Origin: Favolaschia claudopus | Lineage: Eukaryota; Basidiomycota; Agaricomycetes; Agaricales; Mycenaceae | Direction: 5' to 3' | Length of the DNA: 64,000 nt | NCBI GenBank assembly: GCA_037176885.1 | Contig: JAWWNJ010000022.1 | Coordinates: forward strand, 496,001-560,000 | Part shown: piece after piece, positions 47,121-58,543 of the stretch | How positions within the stretch are numbered: the first letter of the stretch is position 1 | Layout: the number at the start of each line of letters is the position of its first letter | Notes under the pieces: generated by a model | The model's input: only the letters and a program-made list of their open reading frames with translations | What the model was told of the DNA's origin: nothing | Database searches by the model: none | Made by a program: the position numbers and the translations under genes

Positions 47121-47493
47121 TTTAACGAGATCCGACGGCGAACTGACAAGCTCATTGATTGTCAATAATTATCGAATATACCATTCGCTGCTTGCTTGGC
47201 TCGGGCGGTGGGTCACAATTTTTTGCGCAAGCACTGGAAGAGCCATCCTATTTTGATCCTATTAGCATGTCTTGCTACTTAAATGACGAAAGTCCAGCCA
47301 GATGGCAGTCGACGCATCATTTTCGTTATTTCTTCATCTTCGTATTTAGGCTCCTGAGTCTCGTTCTACTTGATTGTTTGAAAGTTACCTTAGTTGTTTC
47401 TGGACTTCAAGTTGTTCCTACATACTCGAAATTCCGATGAATGTAAGTCACTCGCATCGACCTGGACACAGAACCAATAGGTATAACAGTTAA

Positions 47494-49495
47494 CTATCCT
47501 GTAATACGCGACTCCCGCTTGATAGCACTTTCGATCTGTTCTTGCGTCTCTTCCGGACTGAGCGACTCAGCCCGAGATGCAATCTCCTTCAGGGCATCCG
47601 GTAGTTCCGAACTCGTCCTGCGGAATGGAAGGAGAATATCCCGCTCATAACCTCCTTCATACACCCGCATCAAGTCGAAAGTCAAGCGTCCCGCGCTACG
47701 GGACACTCGATCCATAACATGACGCGAATTGCCAGCCTCGTTGCCTAGACGAGTGGCATTGAGATAATCAGACATGAGGGAGCATTTTATTTGCGGTGGA
47801 AAGTATCGAAAGTCGTAAACAGTGGCCACTTCCTGTTGAGGGGAGCCCTCTTTGACGTTTTTGTTGATAACTGCCCACTCCCGGACGAATGACGCGGAGA
47901 TGGCAGATTTTTCGGCTTCGTAGTAGCGATGAAGGAGAAAACGCAGGAAGGCGTATTCCTTGGATTTATAGGTAAGGTGGATATCTGCGCGTTGTCGGTC
48001 CGATGAAGATTGGATTCGTCAGAGACTGCCAGACTCACTTGTGCGATATGCAAGAGAGGCTGAACAGAAATTACGATGTCCGGCTCGCCAGTCGTCGGTT
48101 TGACATCTTTGCGAGCAATACAGCACGCTCCAGCAGCCGGAACAGCGCCGCAAACTTCGCTTTGCGTTAACTATTTCGCACTTGAATTACTTAATTAGAC
48201 ATTGTGCTGATCTAAAAAGAACGTAAAAGTAGTACCTGCAAATTATCGCAGGCTCGCTGCGATACAGTTTTTGCCTCAAACAGCTCGAGAATTTGGGCCC
48301 GTGCGTCGAAAGATTCAACCAAATTTGTCCAGGCTTGGAAAACGTATGATTCGGAGCAGTCGTGTCGAGCAGGTGTCCTTTCAAGCTCAGAAAACGCAAA
48401 TCTGAGGGCTATGAGTAGGTGATAGTGCACCGTCGCCGATCTAAGTACATCGAGCAAGAGCCAAAGGTCTTTTTGAAGCGCCTCCCCTTCCCATCGCATG
48501 CATTCGACCGTTATATCCAACAACCCATTCTCCACCGCGGTACGGAGTACGCGATCCCCCCGTGGCCCCTGAAATAGTGGTTGTAGAAACTTAAGGCAGT
48601 GGGTGGTAGTGCTGTAACCGTCTGATCCAGGCGAAGAATTAAGGCTGGAGGAGTGCCGCGCCACCGTCATGAGAGACTTCACGATACCGAGAGGGATGAG
48701 AGCAAGACATAACGGAGTATGCATCGGTTCATCCTCTTTGATGGCAAGAACTTGTTTCCTCTCCATATCGTCAGCGATCGTGACAATGTTCAGGGCAGTT
48801 ATCAAGATCCAATGTGGTACCGAATCGGGACTTGTGAGGTTCAAAACCACAGACTGTAGCAATCGCATTATCAAACGAGCCAAGTCGTCCAGATCACCGT
48901 CAATTCCATCAAGCATGTCGTCCAGATTGATTGCTTCTTTGGCCAGAAAATCGTTAATCATGCACAGCGCCATGTACTTGGGCAAGTCGTCTCGGTAGGA
49001 AAGCGCGGCCACCCCGCGCATCACGACGACAGCGAAGCCAGGGGTGGAGGCCATCATTTGCATGTCAGACAGCTGGTAGCTCCAGTGCGCGCAGATTTCT
49101 ATGAAGTGAAGGTGGAGTAGCCAAGGCTCTGGTATTCCGATCTTTCGACGTATGCGATGTCCATAAGTCGAACAAAAATTCGTCCAAGCCCAAACCCGTG
49201 GCCACAAATCTACGACAGCTGCTGATGGGGTAGGCTGGCAGGCCCAGACGGACTTGAGACACATCTGCATCACAGTAAGATCGAGTTGTCGGCCTTGAAG
49301 CCATGAGTCTGGGTCATCATCCTCCTCCTCGAATTCCTCCTCAGTAGGAATACGCCTTGGGTCAAGAAGGTGGTAAAATATGGGAAGAAAAATGTGGAGT
49401 CTGCGAGGAGGGGTCTCGCTGAGAACTTTCTGGAAACACAGAAATTGGCGAATCGTGGGATAGCTTGGATATGGACAAAGCATCGGCGTCACCAT
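47494..49495 (-). CDS. MYND zinc-finger protein of the Agaricomycete repeat family
   Basis: Main exon ends at 48236, followed by 48180-48039 and 47984-47494; phases agree. From the ATG at 49495 the protein is 630 aa. The second exon encodes RRCSGCWSVLYCSQRC and DDWRAGHRNFC, a clear MYND finger preceded by the family motif RACDNLQC. The large N-terminal part is helical (PRGDRVLRTAVENGLLDI...), typical of fungal proteins of this class. Two more coding-looking pieces upstream (49872-49620 and 49610-49440) probably belong to the gene, but their joins need weak donors or a frameshift, so the true N-terminus is open and could extend to 49872. MYND fingers bind proline-rich peptides; the role here is unknown. 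Confidence 0.78.
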
Positions 49496-49872
49496 CCTCT
49501 GGCGGTAAGATCGATATTTTGTCTCTCAGTCGATTAAAAATGCTGCCGAAACGCACCCGAGTTGATAAAGGAAGCTGGTCCAGAACTTCGACCTGCAAAG
49601 CGGGATGCATGTGCTCCTTTGGGCCTTCGGGTGAGGACTATATGGGCGGAGGACGCTTGGAGGATGTCGAGAGGATGTTGGGAAAGAGTAAACTTTATGA
49701 TCCGTGAACATTCGTCGGGAGATCCGGCTCCGACGGAACTGTCAAGAAAAGGTTCACGAGAAAATGGGATGAATAAGGAATAAGTAGTTTGAATGGTATG
49801 GCTAGAGAAAGCGATGGACGGCACATTCAGGATATTATCTTCATCGGGCACTCGACTTGGCGGCAATGACAA

Positions 49873-50316
49873 AAGACGTTAGTCAAAAAATTTAAAACTT
49901 AAGCAAACGCTCCGAGTTGGTACTACGGCTTTAAGTTTACTGTTGAACTCGATTACACACAAGATTGTAGCCTATGTCCCAGTACTTTCCGACGCCATAG
50001 AGCCCATTTCAACGTTGAAAGCCCCTCCGAGTCTTCGTAGAAAAGTCCGGCCTCCCTTTCTCGCGTATTACTTCTCCACCACCTTGTCCCGAAATGGCCC
50101 CGGTGTCAAAGTCATACTAAAGAACACAACAATTTTATGTGAGCAAGAGAAAATAGAGGAAAGGTGACTGGAGACCGGCCTCCAACAATGGACAGGAATT
50201 TTTTCTTAGATTGTTAGCGGGCGTCGATTGGAACAGATTTCAAAGGAGTATGTCGATGCTTGAAGGCCGTCCATTTGAAATAGGAATAGAACCAGGATGA
50301 GTACTGAGAAAAACAA
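49873..50316. other. Intergenic, nothing recognised
   Basis: No gene or repeat is supported between the 5' end of the MYND gene and the first tRNA-like element. Confidence 0.4.
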
Positions 50317-50399
50317 GCGTCCGGCACGCATGGGGTGCATATGAAAGGTTCGAAAACGGTTCAAGCAAACAAGAACCTCGTTCGAATCGAGGCGGGCGT
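50317..50399 (+). ncRNA. tRNA-like element A
   Basis: GCGTCCG (50317) pairs fully with CGGGCGT at the 3' end (two G-U pairs). The D arm GCAC/GTGC has a GG-containing loop. The T arm CCTCG-TTCGAAT-CGAGG (50376-50392) is perfect and gives a B box. The anticodon arm is not formed well (about 3 of 5 pairs). A run of nine T starts about 30 nt downstream, a possible Pol III stop. It lies isolated from the other four copies, upstream of the decayed promoter/exon copy at 50830-51310. Confidence 0.5.
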
Positions 50400-50829
50400 C
50401 TGACCTTACGAGCTTGAGTCTTCGCTTTTTTTTTCCACATTGATGTGAAGCGAGAAGTAGATTGCAATGCCAGCTCGAGCCACAAAAAGAGAGAAAGAAT
50501 ACGAAACCTTGAAGCAGAGTTACCAATCTCAGCGAGCGAAAAAGCAGTTTGAAGTGGGTGCTAGATGTCCAAAAGGTAGTTTGAATATGACCTCCAGCGG
50601 GTGTACTATGAATGTCCCATAGGATTTTGCAGCCTTGTTTTATCACTAGTGGCCTCGCAGTGCTGCAGCTCAGATTGCCAGCGGATGCGTAGTATTCGAT
50701 CAAATACATATTTCCTGGAAGCCTGCTCGATTTAGGGAAGGGACGCAGGTCGGCAAGGTAGATATTTCTGTCCGTAACGCCTTTTGAGGATGTCCAAGGT
50801 CGAAGCAAAGCAACGAGAAGCTAAGTAGC

Positions 50830-51310
50830 AGGTTACAAAAGTTGATTGAGCACTTCGAAAGATTCGACTTGTAGTAGACTAGTAGTGGGCTTAGCCTCCA
50901 AGCTGAAAAGCGCTTGAATAAGAGATCGTTTCTGCGAGGACGGTAGAATATATGCGCTGCATTGAAAAGCAGTTTCACGTCGATAAATTCGTGGGCAATG
51001 CCATGGAGGAAGAAGACGAGCGAAACGGGAATTGCCGAGTGTGGGAATTTGGACTAGAGCTCTCGACGACGTCGCTGACGATGAGCTGGTGCTGTTCTCG
51101 CTGATCCCTTCTCGAAATATATTCCTTTTGTCGCTCAATGACCTCCGCTGACCCTCCTCGTCGCCCCATTTCTACCTCAATGACGGACTCGTCAGGCCCG
51201 ACGCCTCTCGCGCATACCTGCGAAACAGCTCAGTTTTGACTGCTAATCGCTGGGCCCAATCGACAAGACGCAATTGCAAGGAGAATTTGATGTCGTGTTT
51301 CTGGATATGC
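50830..51310 (+). pseudogene. Decayed copy of the promoter and first exon of the 60.6-kb gene
   Basis: The sequence aligns by eye with 60440-60765: CGGGAATTGCCGAG, GACGACGTC..GACGATGAGC, and then ATGACCTCCGCTGAC and CCTCGTCGCCCC around the start codon at 51138. The first ten codons (MTSADPPRRP) match MTSADAPRRP of the intact gene. A stop follows after 33 codons and the remaining exon part is shifted. No second exon is present. It therefore looks like a dead duplicate of a promoter plus exon 1, about 9.5 kb from its relative. Confidence 0.68.
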
Positions 51311-54061
51311 AAGGCTCTTGCCCTTTCATTTCATCTTTTCGGTGCGTGAATCGCCTTCTCTTCTCGCTCGTTGTAGCTACAGACCGACGCGGAGTTTTTA
51401 GTGCTTTGTCTCGTCGCAGGAGGACTTCGTCTCCTGAAGCTCGGCATACGATGAGGACGGCTCGATGTTGAGTAACATTACTGCCAAAAACTACGCTGCT
51501 TTGTTCGGCGGGCTAGCTGGGGACGACTAAGCGCGAGTCTCGATGTAGAGGAGACGCGGAAGAATATGGAGCGGGGACTCAGGCTGTCTGAGTGCGCTTG
51601 GCGGGACGCGTTCAGACTATTCTGAGACTGTCGTGGTCAAGTCGTGGTTTTTAACATCCAGTTTTTGTGATCTGCACTCTTCGGAGTGGTTTTTTTCTTC
51701 TCCTTGTCTCTTCCTCCTCGTTTCGTTTGGCTCGGATGCTGGGGCCTCTTGGAGGCGGCTTCGGGTGACTTCCTTGGCAAGGTATGTCCTCCTCTCAGAT
51801 GGTCTCGACGCGTACTGATTTGCGTCTACAGGCTTGTCGACGTTAGTCCCCGCAGTTTCACCCAATGGTATGTCGTGTACACGCATCCTCACTCACGTTT
51901 TACAGACGCGGGTTTAGGCCCCTTGATATCTATGCCGTGCCTTTGAGAAGAGTGCTTCCAGAACATCGCGCGCAATAGGTGAACGAGTGAGTACTATAAT
52001 ACACTCAGCATCCTTTCATCTTGGCTGATTCTGACTGGCTCCTTCTACAGCGGCTGCGACTGTCGTTCCTCTCCCCCGCCGTGAAAATAGACACGCAGGG
52101 CGCCACAGCACATCGCGTTCTCCGTTGCCGACTGACACCCCATTCGACCAGGGCGGGATGGAAGTAATCCACGTCGTGTTTCTGCTAGCCCGCGTGGTCT
52201 GTGTGCACGCTTCTCCTTTCACGTAGTCTATACTTGAGAGTACTGCTCTTCGTCGCTGGCTGATATCCGACACTGGCACAGGCCTTGACCTCTTGGTCCC
52301 CGTTTTTGAATTTACGAGCAGCAGCTCCAGCGTAGCCATGCTGTACGTATGTCTCTTTGAGGTCACTGCTGCTATCGATAATGCTGATTCTATTTCCGCT
52401 CAGCTCCGTCGTTCATTGTCTTCGTCGGACCCTCTCAGTCCATGACTTGAGGTCTTCTCTGTGACGAGAGCCCCTTCGCACTTGAATTCAAGACGCATGC
52501 ATTGACCGGACGTGCGGCGTTCCCATTGTCAGGTTAATGCTCGTTTCGCTGCGTCGATGATTCTCTCTTCCCACTCGTGGTAACTACAGGCCGACGCGAC
52601 GTTCCCAGAGCTCCCCTCGTCGTAGGAGGATCGCATCTCCTCAGTCCGAGATGGGGTTCCGCTCAAGACAAAGAGGATGTACGACAACACTTCTTTCGTT
52701 GCATACCCCTCGTCCTGATCCGTTTCTGGTAGCAGGTTCCACCGCCGTCCTAGCGAACAGCAATGCACCCAGTGCTTGAGCCCGTTGTAGGACGAATACC
52801 ACTCGTCAAGTTCGGCCGTGGGCTGTGGTGCTTGGGTGAAGACTGGGAGGATGTATCACGTCTTTCCAGCAGCAACGCTAGTCCTGGTGGATCGTGGTTG
52901 GCGCGGAACTTTCGTACGTCGTGCCTCTTGAGCGCATCAATCGTGTCTACGGCGCTGATCCATGCCCAGGGAGCATCGTGGTCGTTCTCTGCATCCTATA
53001 TCCTTTTCCATTTCTGCCCAATGTCCTCGGCCGGGAGCATCGCCTCGTAACGACAACAGCTTCGCGATGACCGCCTTCGCACATCCAAGACCCGACGTGC
53101 AGCATACCCACCGGCGCCTCATTCGCCTTCGGTTTGTCGATGATTGCTTCTCGCGATCGCACATCCAGGCTGACGCGACGTTTTAGTTCCTCTCAAGCTC
53201 GGCGACAGCCACGACACTAGTACAGTACTGCAAGGACTGGGAGGATGTGCGTCCACCTTTGTTGCGCAACCGTGCTTCATAGCAGGTTCTGCCGCCGCCC
53301 CCCGAGCGAATAGCAATGCATCTAGCTCGGCGCAGAAATAATACCTCTCGTCAAGCTCGGCATTGGCTGTGATGCTTCGGTGAAGACTGAGAGGATGCAC
53401 GTCTGTCACCGTATGTCCACCTTTCTTTCGCTACGGCTCCCCCGTTCTCATCCGTCGCCTGTAGTAGGCTCCACCGCCGACCCAAGGAACAGCGATGCAC
53501 TTGCCTCTCAAAGACCATGACTCTGCGCTACGAGTCAAGCGGCCGGCGTTACCCTGGTGCAAAGCCCGCTGTGGATGCTCCCCCGGCACGGACGCAGTGC
53601 CTGGTACCTGCTCACAGCGACGAGTGGCATAACCCACTCGCCACTCTCCTCGCAAGATACGGTCACAAATAATCGAATCACGTCGTGTACGAGAACCGCA
53701 TTCCGTTCTCATGGCCCTCTCCGATGTCGTTAATTCGGTGTCCCTACAGAGAAAGCATCCGGTGCTTTGGCCATGGACAGCTCAAGAGCACGGGACCTGC
53801 AAGTGGACGAAGCGCTTTGGATGCCTTATTTAACCTTGTGTGTTATGTCCACTTGCCACCTACTCCGCTCTTTCTCTCAAACCACCACAGTGTCTCCTGC
53901 GAAGAACTCTCTGCGCTCTCCCTGGTCAATATATCCTCTCAGCCACACACCTTCCTTCCACCAGTGCACTCCATAGCCTCTTCTGTGACGAACGCTCCGA
54001 CATTCCCTACAACATTTCCTCTCCATCATTCACATTCCTTTTCTCATCGTCTGTCACCAAG
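51311..54061. repeat. Degenerate repeats without an intact gene
   Basis: Related blocks recur: AGCTACAGACCGACGCG near 51375, TACAGGCCGACGCGACG near 52586 and CAGGCTGACGCGACG near 53167; and GTAGCAGGTTCCACCGCCG near 52728, AGCAGGTTCTGCCGCCG near 53281 and GTAGTAGGCTCCACCGCCG near 53462. Each of the last three is followed by an AACAGCAATGCA-like sequence, and the first two of them by a CTCGTCAAG..GGTGAAGACTG stretch. Frames are broken on both strands. It reads as several decayed copies of one element or gene fragment. The 300 bp before 54062 are CT-rich leader of the next gene. Confidence 0.45.
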
Positions 54062-55816
54062 ATGAACTCTTCCGCGAAGGACATCCTCGACATTCCCTAC
54101 ACCTCATCTTTCCCCATATCCACCCTCCTGCCATCGTCCGGTCAATACACCCAAGTTTTGGATATGATGCGACAATATTCAAGTCCCACCTACAATCTAG
54201 CAGACATCCTCCAGATTCGCGCTCTCATCAATGCCATCCCAGGGGAAATATCACGCTACGACAACGAGCTCGCGAACAGGGGCAGGTTCTCCGAGCTTGT
54301 CGTGGCTGATCGTGCCACCTTGCAGAACTTCCTTGACCGCTGCAGGAGTGCCATCACCTCTCCAATCCGCAAACTCCCGCCCGAGATCCTCTCCCATATA
54401 TTTATATTCTACCACAACGTCGAGGAGTCCTACGACCCAGACTTCGATCAAGATAGCGACCAGCCGGCAGTCAGAGCGTTACTACGAGGCCTCGCGGGTG
54501 GCCATCTGCCAAATCTCGCTGAGGTATGCTACCTGTGGCGTGCGGTGGTCAAGTCCACGCCAGCGCTTTGGACGTCTATCGTCATGGACATGCGTTCATG
54601 GGAGACTGCAGAGCCGGTCAAGTCGCTGCTTCGGGCCTACCAGCTACTTGACAAGGCTTTGCTGCGTGGTGGAGCACTTCCTGTGGACATTGAAGCGGTC
54701 GTGCCGCGATGTCACCCACGTGTGCTAGCCAAGCTCGCTTGGTTCTCGTCGCGATGGCGGTCTGCCACCTTACACATCGATTCCGCCATAGCGGTACATC
54801 TCAAGCAGGTACAGCACTGTCTGCCCCTCCTAGAGGAGCTACGCCTGCGACTCATCAACGAAGACACGCTGGGGGCGCCTGAAAATATCGCGAAGTACTT
54901 CTCCGATGCCCCGGAACTGAAAATTCTCGATTATTGTGGGCCAATTGACGCACTACAGCACCTACCGATGGAGCAACTCAGCCGCTTTTCATGCAGCATG
55001 CTCGGTCCAGAGGACATCCTCCCCTTGACCTCGCTCCTCCCCCGCCTCCCCGACAGTGTCGTTCATGCTCACCTCGATCTCGACGCATTCGACGATGACG
55101 AGCCTCTTGGACTTCCCTTGGTCGAGTCGTCACTTCAGGAACTCTCCATCAGTGCTACGAGTCCCACCGGCTTAGGATTAGGGCATCTCTCGCAGCGTGT
55201 TCTGGGAGAGATTCTCGGCGCTCTCAAGCTTCCGTCGTTGGTGCACTTATATCTGTCATGTGCCCTGCAGCAGGGGAAGCCTGTTCTCTGGCCTCATCCT
55301 CAAGGTCTGGCGTTTCTCCAGCGTGCCAAATATGATGGCCACTCTCTCCTTGAGACGCTACACCTCCACAACGTCGTCATCACGGAGGAGGAGCTCGTTC
55401 AATGCCTGGGCGAGCTGCCGGAGTTGCGGGATCTGTATGTTACGGACCACCCCGCCGTCGAGGCACTCCCCAACAACACTCCTCACATACTCATCACCGA
55501 CACCTTACTCCAACGCCTCTCCCCGAACCCCGACGACATTCGTAACAGTCTCATCCCGATGCTCGCCTCCGTCCAGTTTAAGACGGTAGGGCAGTTCAGC
55601 GACCCGGTCTTACTCCAGTTCATTGAGACACGGGTGGGCGCCGTAGCTCACTGGGAACTTGAAGACGACCCGTTTGACTGCTGCGTCTCGTGGATCCCCG
55701 GTCATGCTCGAGAATTGGGGCCGCAGCAGGCGGCTGTGATTGAGGGGATGGAACAGAATGGGGAGTTGGACTTTCTGATGTATGAAGATGATTCAGACAT
55801 GGATGAGGAGGTCTAG
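54062..55816 (+). CDS. F-box protein with coiled-coil N-terminus
   Basis: Single exon, 584 aa, start at 54062 (MNSSAKDILDIPYTSSFP). The conserved N-terminal order of Agaricomycete F-box proteins is present: a short helix with IRALINAIPGEISRYDNEL (probable coiled coil), then SPIRKLPPEILSHIFIFY (F-box, about residues 102-119) and NLAEVCYLWRAVVKSTPALW. The remaining 400 residues are Leu-rich, and the C-terminus is very acidic (YEDDSDMDEE). The frame is open for 74 codons further upstream, but that part lies in the CT-rich leader. Probable SCF substrate adaptor. It belongs to a different subfamily from its neighbours at 45.6 and 56.1 kb. Confidence 0.82.
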   Translation: MNSSAKDILDIPYTSSFPISTLLPSSGQYTQVLDMMRQYSSPTYNLADILQIRALINAIPGEISRYDNELANRGRFSELVVADRATLQNFLDRCRSAITSPIRKLPPEILSHIFIFYHNVEESYDPDFDQDSDQPAVRALLRGLAGGHLPNLAEVCYLWRAVVKSTPALWTSIVMDMRSWETAEPVKSLLRAYQLLDKALLRGGALPVDIEAVVPRCHPRVLAKLAWFSSRWRSATLHIDSAIAVHLKQVQHCLPLLEELRLRLINEDTLGAPENIAKYFSDAPELKILDYCGPIDALQHLPMEQLSRFSCSMLGPEDILPLTSLLPRLPDSVVHAHLDLDAFDDDEPLGLPLVESSLQELSISATSPTGLGLGHLSQRVLGEILGALKLPSLVHLYLSCALQQGKPVLWPHPQGLAFLQRAKYDGHSLLETLHLHNVVITEEELVQCLGELPELRDLYVTDHPAVEALPNNTPHILITDTLLQRLSPNPDDIRNSLIPMLASVQFKTVGQFSDPVLLQFIETRVGAVAHWELEDDPFDCCVSWIPGHARELGPQQAAVIEGMEQNGELDFLMYEDDSDMDEEV

Positions 55817-56080
55817 ATAGTACCATGTAAAATTCTTCGAATCGTTTCGCTATACTTCTGTAATTGCATGGACAAATCGTTTTCATCCCTTTGCTCTCGC
55901 TCGTTCCAGCTACAACCAAATCATCAAGACTGCATCGAGCATCTTCCATTTCCCTCAGCTGCTCAACGTTCAACCTCTTCTCTCGTCGAAAAAAATATAG
56001 TGAAAACAAAGTAATCCCTGTGACTGCCGAGCTGACCCTCAATTCTCACGCTGCATCTGGTCCTTTTTGTGCTCTCCTGG

Positions 56081-57583
56081 ATGGAAAACTCTGACTGGGA
56101 ATTACTACCTAAGTACCATGCTATGTCTCTGGACCCGCAGGCTGGAGGCTCAACCGCCGATGCTTCTCAAAGTCTGGGTGTAGCCCATGCTGAAGTGGGA
56201 GAAGGAGAAGGAAACGCTGACACTCCAACCAATGCCATTCACCGCATCCCTATCGAACTCATCTGCGAGATCCTCACCTCAACTCTTCCTTATCTGCGTC
56301 GAATTGGACGTCGTACAGTGGAACAGGTGCCTTGGTACCTTGGTCATATCTGCCAGCAATGGCGCGCGGCAGCCCTCATTAGCCCCATGCTGTGGTCGTC
56401 AATCAGGCTTGCCAGTTCATCGACGGGATCTAGCGGCCAGCTACATCTCCAGCCAAAGGTCGAAACCCAGCTTAATCGCTGTAGCACTGCTCCTCTGCAC
56501 ATTGCCTTCAATCTGTGCGACTTGAAAGACGACGTCGTGGAGCAATGTTTGCTGGAGTCGATAGACCTCATTATCGAGCAGTGTCATCGGTGGGAGACTG
56601 CGCGCCTGGGTCTGAATCATGCCAGTTCCCGCCAACTAGGTACACGGCTAGCCAGGATCAAGGACCGGCTTCCGCGATTGCGAATCCTCGAACTAGTTGG
56701 ACGGGAATGGAACATCGATGATATCCTGGCAGAGACATTCGCAACAGCTCCTCATTTACAAACTATCCTTCTCTGCGAATCCTCCTTCTTCAACCCCCTC
56801 TCCATCTCCTCAAGAACGCAATTTCCATGGGCTCAAGTGACCAAATTTCGAGCATGTTGTGCTCGTGCGCAGGAATTTGAACGGATATTTGCAGCCATGA
56901 ACGTAGCCCACGTCATTGAGTTGGGAATGTTTGTAGCAATTCCGCTTGCGAGCGACACCCTTCATGTAATACTCCCCAATCTCTTCCGCTTGAGCGCCAA
57001 GGGCTCACTGGAGTACATCACCGCGCCGTTGCTCCAGGAATTGTGGGTCACAGACTTCCACGGGTACTCGTGGAACCTGCCTCGTTTCGTTGAACGTTCT
57101 GCATGTCGCTTATCGAAACTGGTTGTCTACGGATGTTGCGATACCACTCCTGTCATCCGAGCCCTTGAGGCTCTCCCTACACTGAAGACATTCATCATTT
57201 CATTTCCGCATCGTGCCGGAATCGGTCCGGAATCTCTCTTTCGTGCTTTGGACATAAGCTCGAACGAAACAACTCTATGTCCCAAACTTACTCACATTGC
57301 TGCCGGGAATATTTCGGAGAACGCGATCAGCTTGTTTCTCGATATGGTTGAGTCGCGGAAACAAAAATCCTTCGCTTACTCTGGGTCACCCGGACTTGAA
57401 CCAGAAACATGTTCGACGCCTTCTTTCGCGCGTGTCTTCTTCTATGAAAGAGATATAGCAGAACGCATCCCAGAAAATGCTTATCGACGAATTCAAAGTA
57501 TACGGAGGGAAGGTCTTGACATTGCCCTGGATTCCCGCTTCACTGCGTCTAGCCACAATTATCTAGGTTGCGACCGTCCTTGA
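56081..57583 (+). CDS. F-box/LRR-like protein, paralog of the gene at 45.6 kb
   Basis: Single exon ending at 57583. Start codons are possible at 56081 and 56123; the first gives 500 aa. F-box IHRIPIELICEILTSTLP and LGHICQQWRAAALISPMLWS. Sequence and length run parallel to the gene at 45651 over the whole frame, including RSACRLSKLVVY, CPKLTHIA and the C-terminal HNYLGCDRP. The two are clearly products of an older duplication. Probable SCF adaptor with a variable Leu-rich recognition part. Confidence 0.8.
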   Translation: MENSDWELLPKYHAMSLDPQAGGSTADASQSLGVAHAEVGEGEGNADTPTNAIHRIPIELICEILTSTLPYLRRIGRRTVEQVPWYLGHICQQWRAAALISPMLWSSIRLASSSTGSSGQLHLQPKVETQLNRCSTAPLHIAFNLCDLKDDVVEQCLLESIDLIIEQCHRWETARLGLNHASSRQLGTRLARIKDRLPRLRILELVGREWNIDDILAETFATAPHLQTILLCESSFFNPLSISSRTQFPWAQVTKFRACCARAQEFERIFAAMNVAHVIELGMFVAIPLASDTLHVILPNLFRLSAKGSLEYITAPLLQELWVTDFHGYSWNLPRFVERSACRLSKLVVYGCCDTTPVIRALEALPTLKTFIISFPHRAGIGPESLFRALDISSNETTLCPKLTHIAAGNISENAISLFLDMVESRKQKSFAYSGSPGLEPETCSTPSFARVFFYERDIAERIPENAYRRIQSIRREGLDIALDSRFTASSHNYLGCDRP

Positions 57584-57863
57584 TTCAACCACAGCAGACG
57601 AAATTGACATTCCCGAACCCCAACAATTTTTTGCTCGGAATGGCTGTTGGGACGATGAGCTATGCGTATTTTGTTAATAAGTTACAACCTTCTGAATCTG
57701 TAAAGTAGTAAGTTACGGAAATGATTTATGTTCATCACTATCAACCATAAATCATGAGTCGATGCAAGTGACTTAAAAATTGAACCACAATCAGAACTTT
57801 CGTCGCTCGAAGGTGGAGGTGAAGCCGGCGCTATATGAAGCCTCGATTATGGGCAAAAAGCAA

Positions 57864-57964
57864 GCGTCCGGAGCACATGGTGTGCATTTGCAAGGTATGG
57901 GGGTGGTATAAAAACACATCGTACTTACACGCAATGTGAACCTCGTTCGAATCGAGGGGCCGTG
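57864..57964 (+). ncRNA. tRNA-like element B
   Basis: GCGTCCG start, D arm GCAC/GTGC, TTTGC pairing with GCAAT (4 of 5) across a 39-nt loop, a 5-nt variable loop (GTGAA) and a perfect T arm (CCTCG-TTCGAAT-CGAGG, 57941-57957). The acceptor 3' strand (GGCCGTG) pairs poorly, so this copy is damaged. Two T-runs follow about 25-35 nt downstream. Confidence 0.5.
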
Positions 57965-58217
57965 ATCGAGTCATCCTGCAAAGGTTTTTCTTTCACTTTT
58001 TTTTGAATGCTTCTTGTGCTGTGGATCTATGCCATGGTGTCCGACTCGGTGTCCTTTGAGTAGAACAGATAGGCAATGAAGCAGAAGTGGGGTAGGAGAG
58101 ACTGGGTGTTTGATTTTGATTTTCTTTTCCTGGAGGCACGGGTTGATCGAGAGCTGAGATCGAAGATCGAAAGTATGAAGCTACGTATTTCGACACATCA
58201 ATAGCGAGGAAAAACAA

Positions 58218-58312
58218 ACGCTCGACGCACATGGCGTGCATTTGCGACCGATGATTCTTCAATCCAAGATTACTTCTCGCAAAGCAGACCTCGTTCGATT
58301 CGAGGTGGGTGT
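58218..58312 (+). ncRNA. tRNA-like element C
   Basis: The best cloverleaf of the set: acceptor ACGCTCG/TGGGTGT (7 of 7, three G-U, with changes on both sides relative to copy A), D arm GCAC/GTGC with loop ATGGC, anticodon stem TTTGC/GCAAA, 33-nt loop, variable loop GCAGA, T arm CCTCG-TTCGATT-CGAGG (58289-58305). The expanded loop would fit an anticodon-loop intron, but T33 is missing, so decoding is unlikely. TTTTATT follows within 25 nt. Confidence 0.55.
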
Positions 58313-58543
58313 ATCAATATCTTGCAGTTGACATTTTATTATAGATTGAAAGCATTCGGATTTTTTCCGCGCTATTGGGTTCGAAGTCAGCTTCAAGGTA
58401 ACATGTACTTCGTGAGAGAATACTTCTTCGATCGTTTGCAGCCTGAAGAGCACAACCGGAGTTGATTGATTCTTGAGCAGATCTTGAATGAGGGCGAAGA
58501 CGTTGATATACTGAGCATCGGATCATCAATGTTGAAGAAGCCA

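Noticed and set aside
50206..50808. 200-codon minus-strand frame over tRNA-like element A
   Set aside because: No family motif; the frame is not kept over the other tRNA-like copies, where stops and shifts occur.
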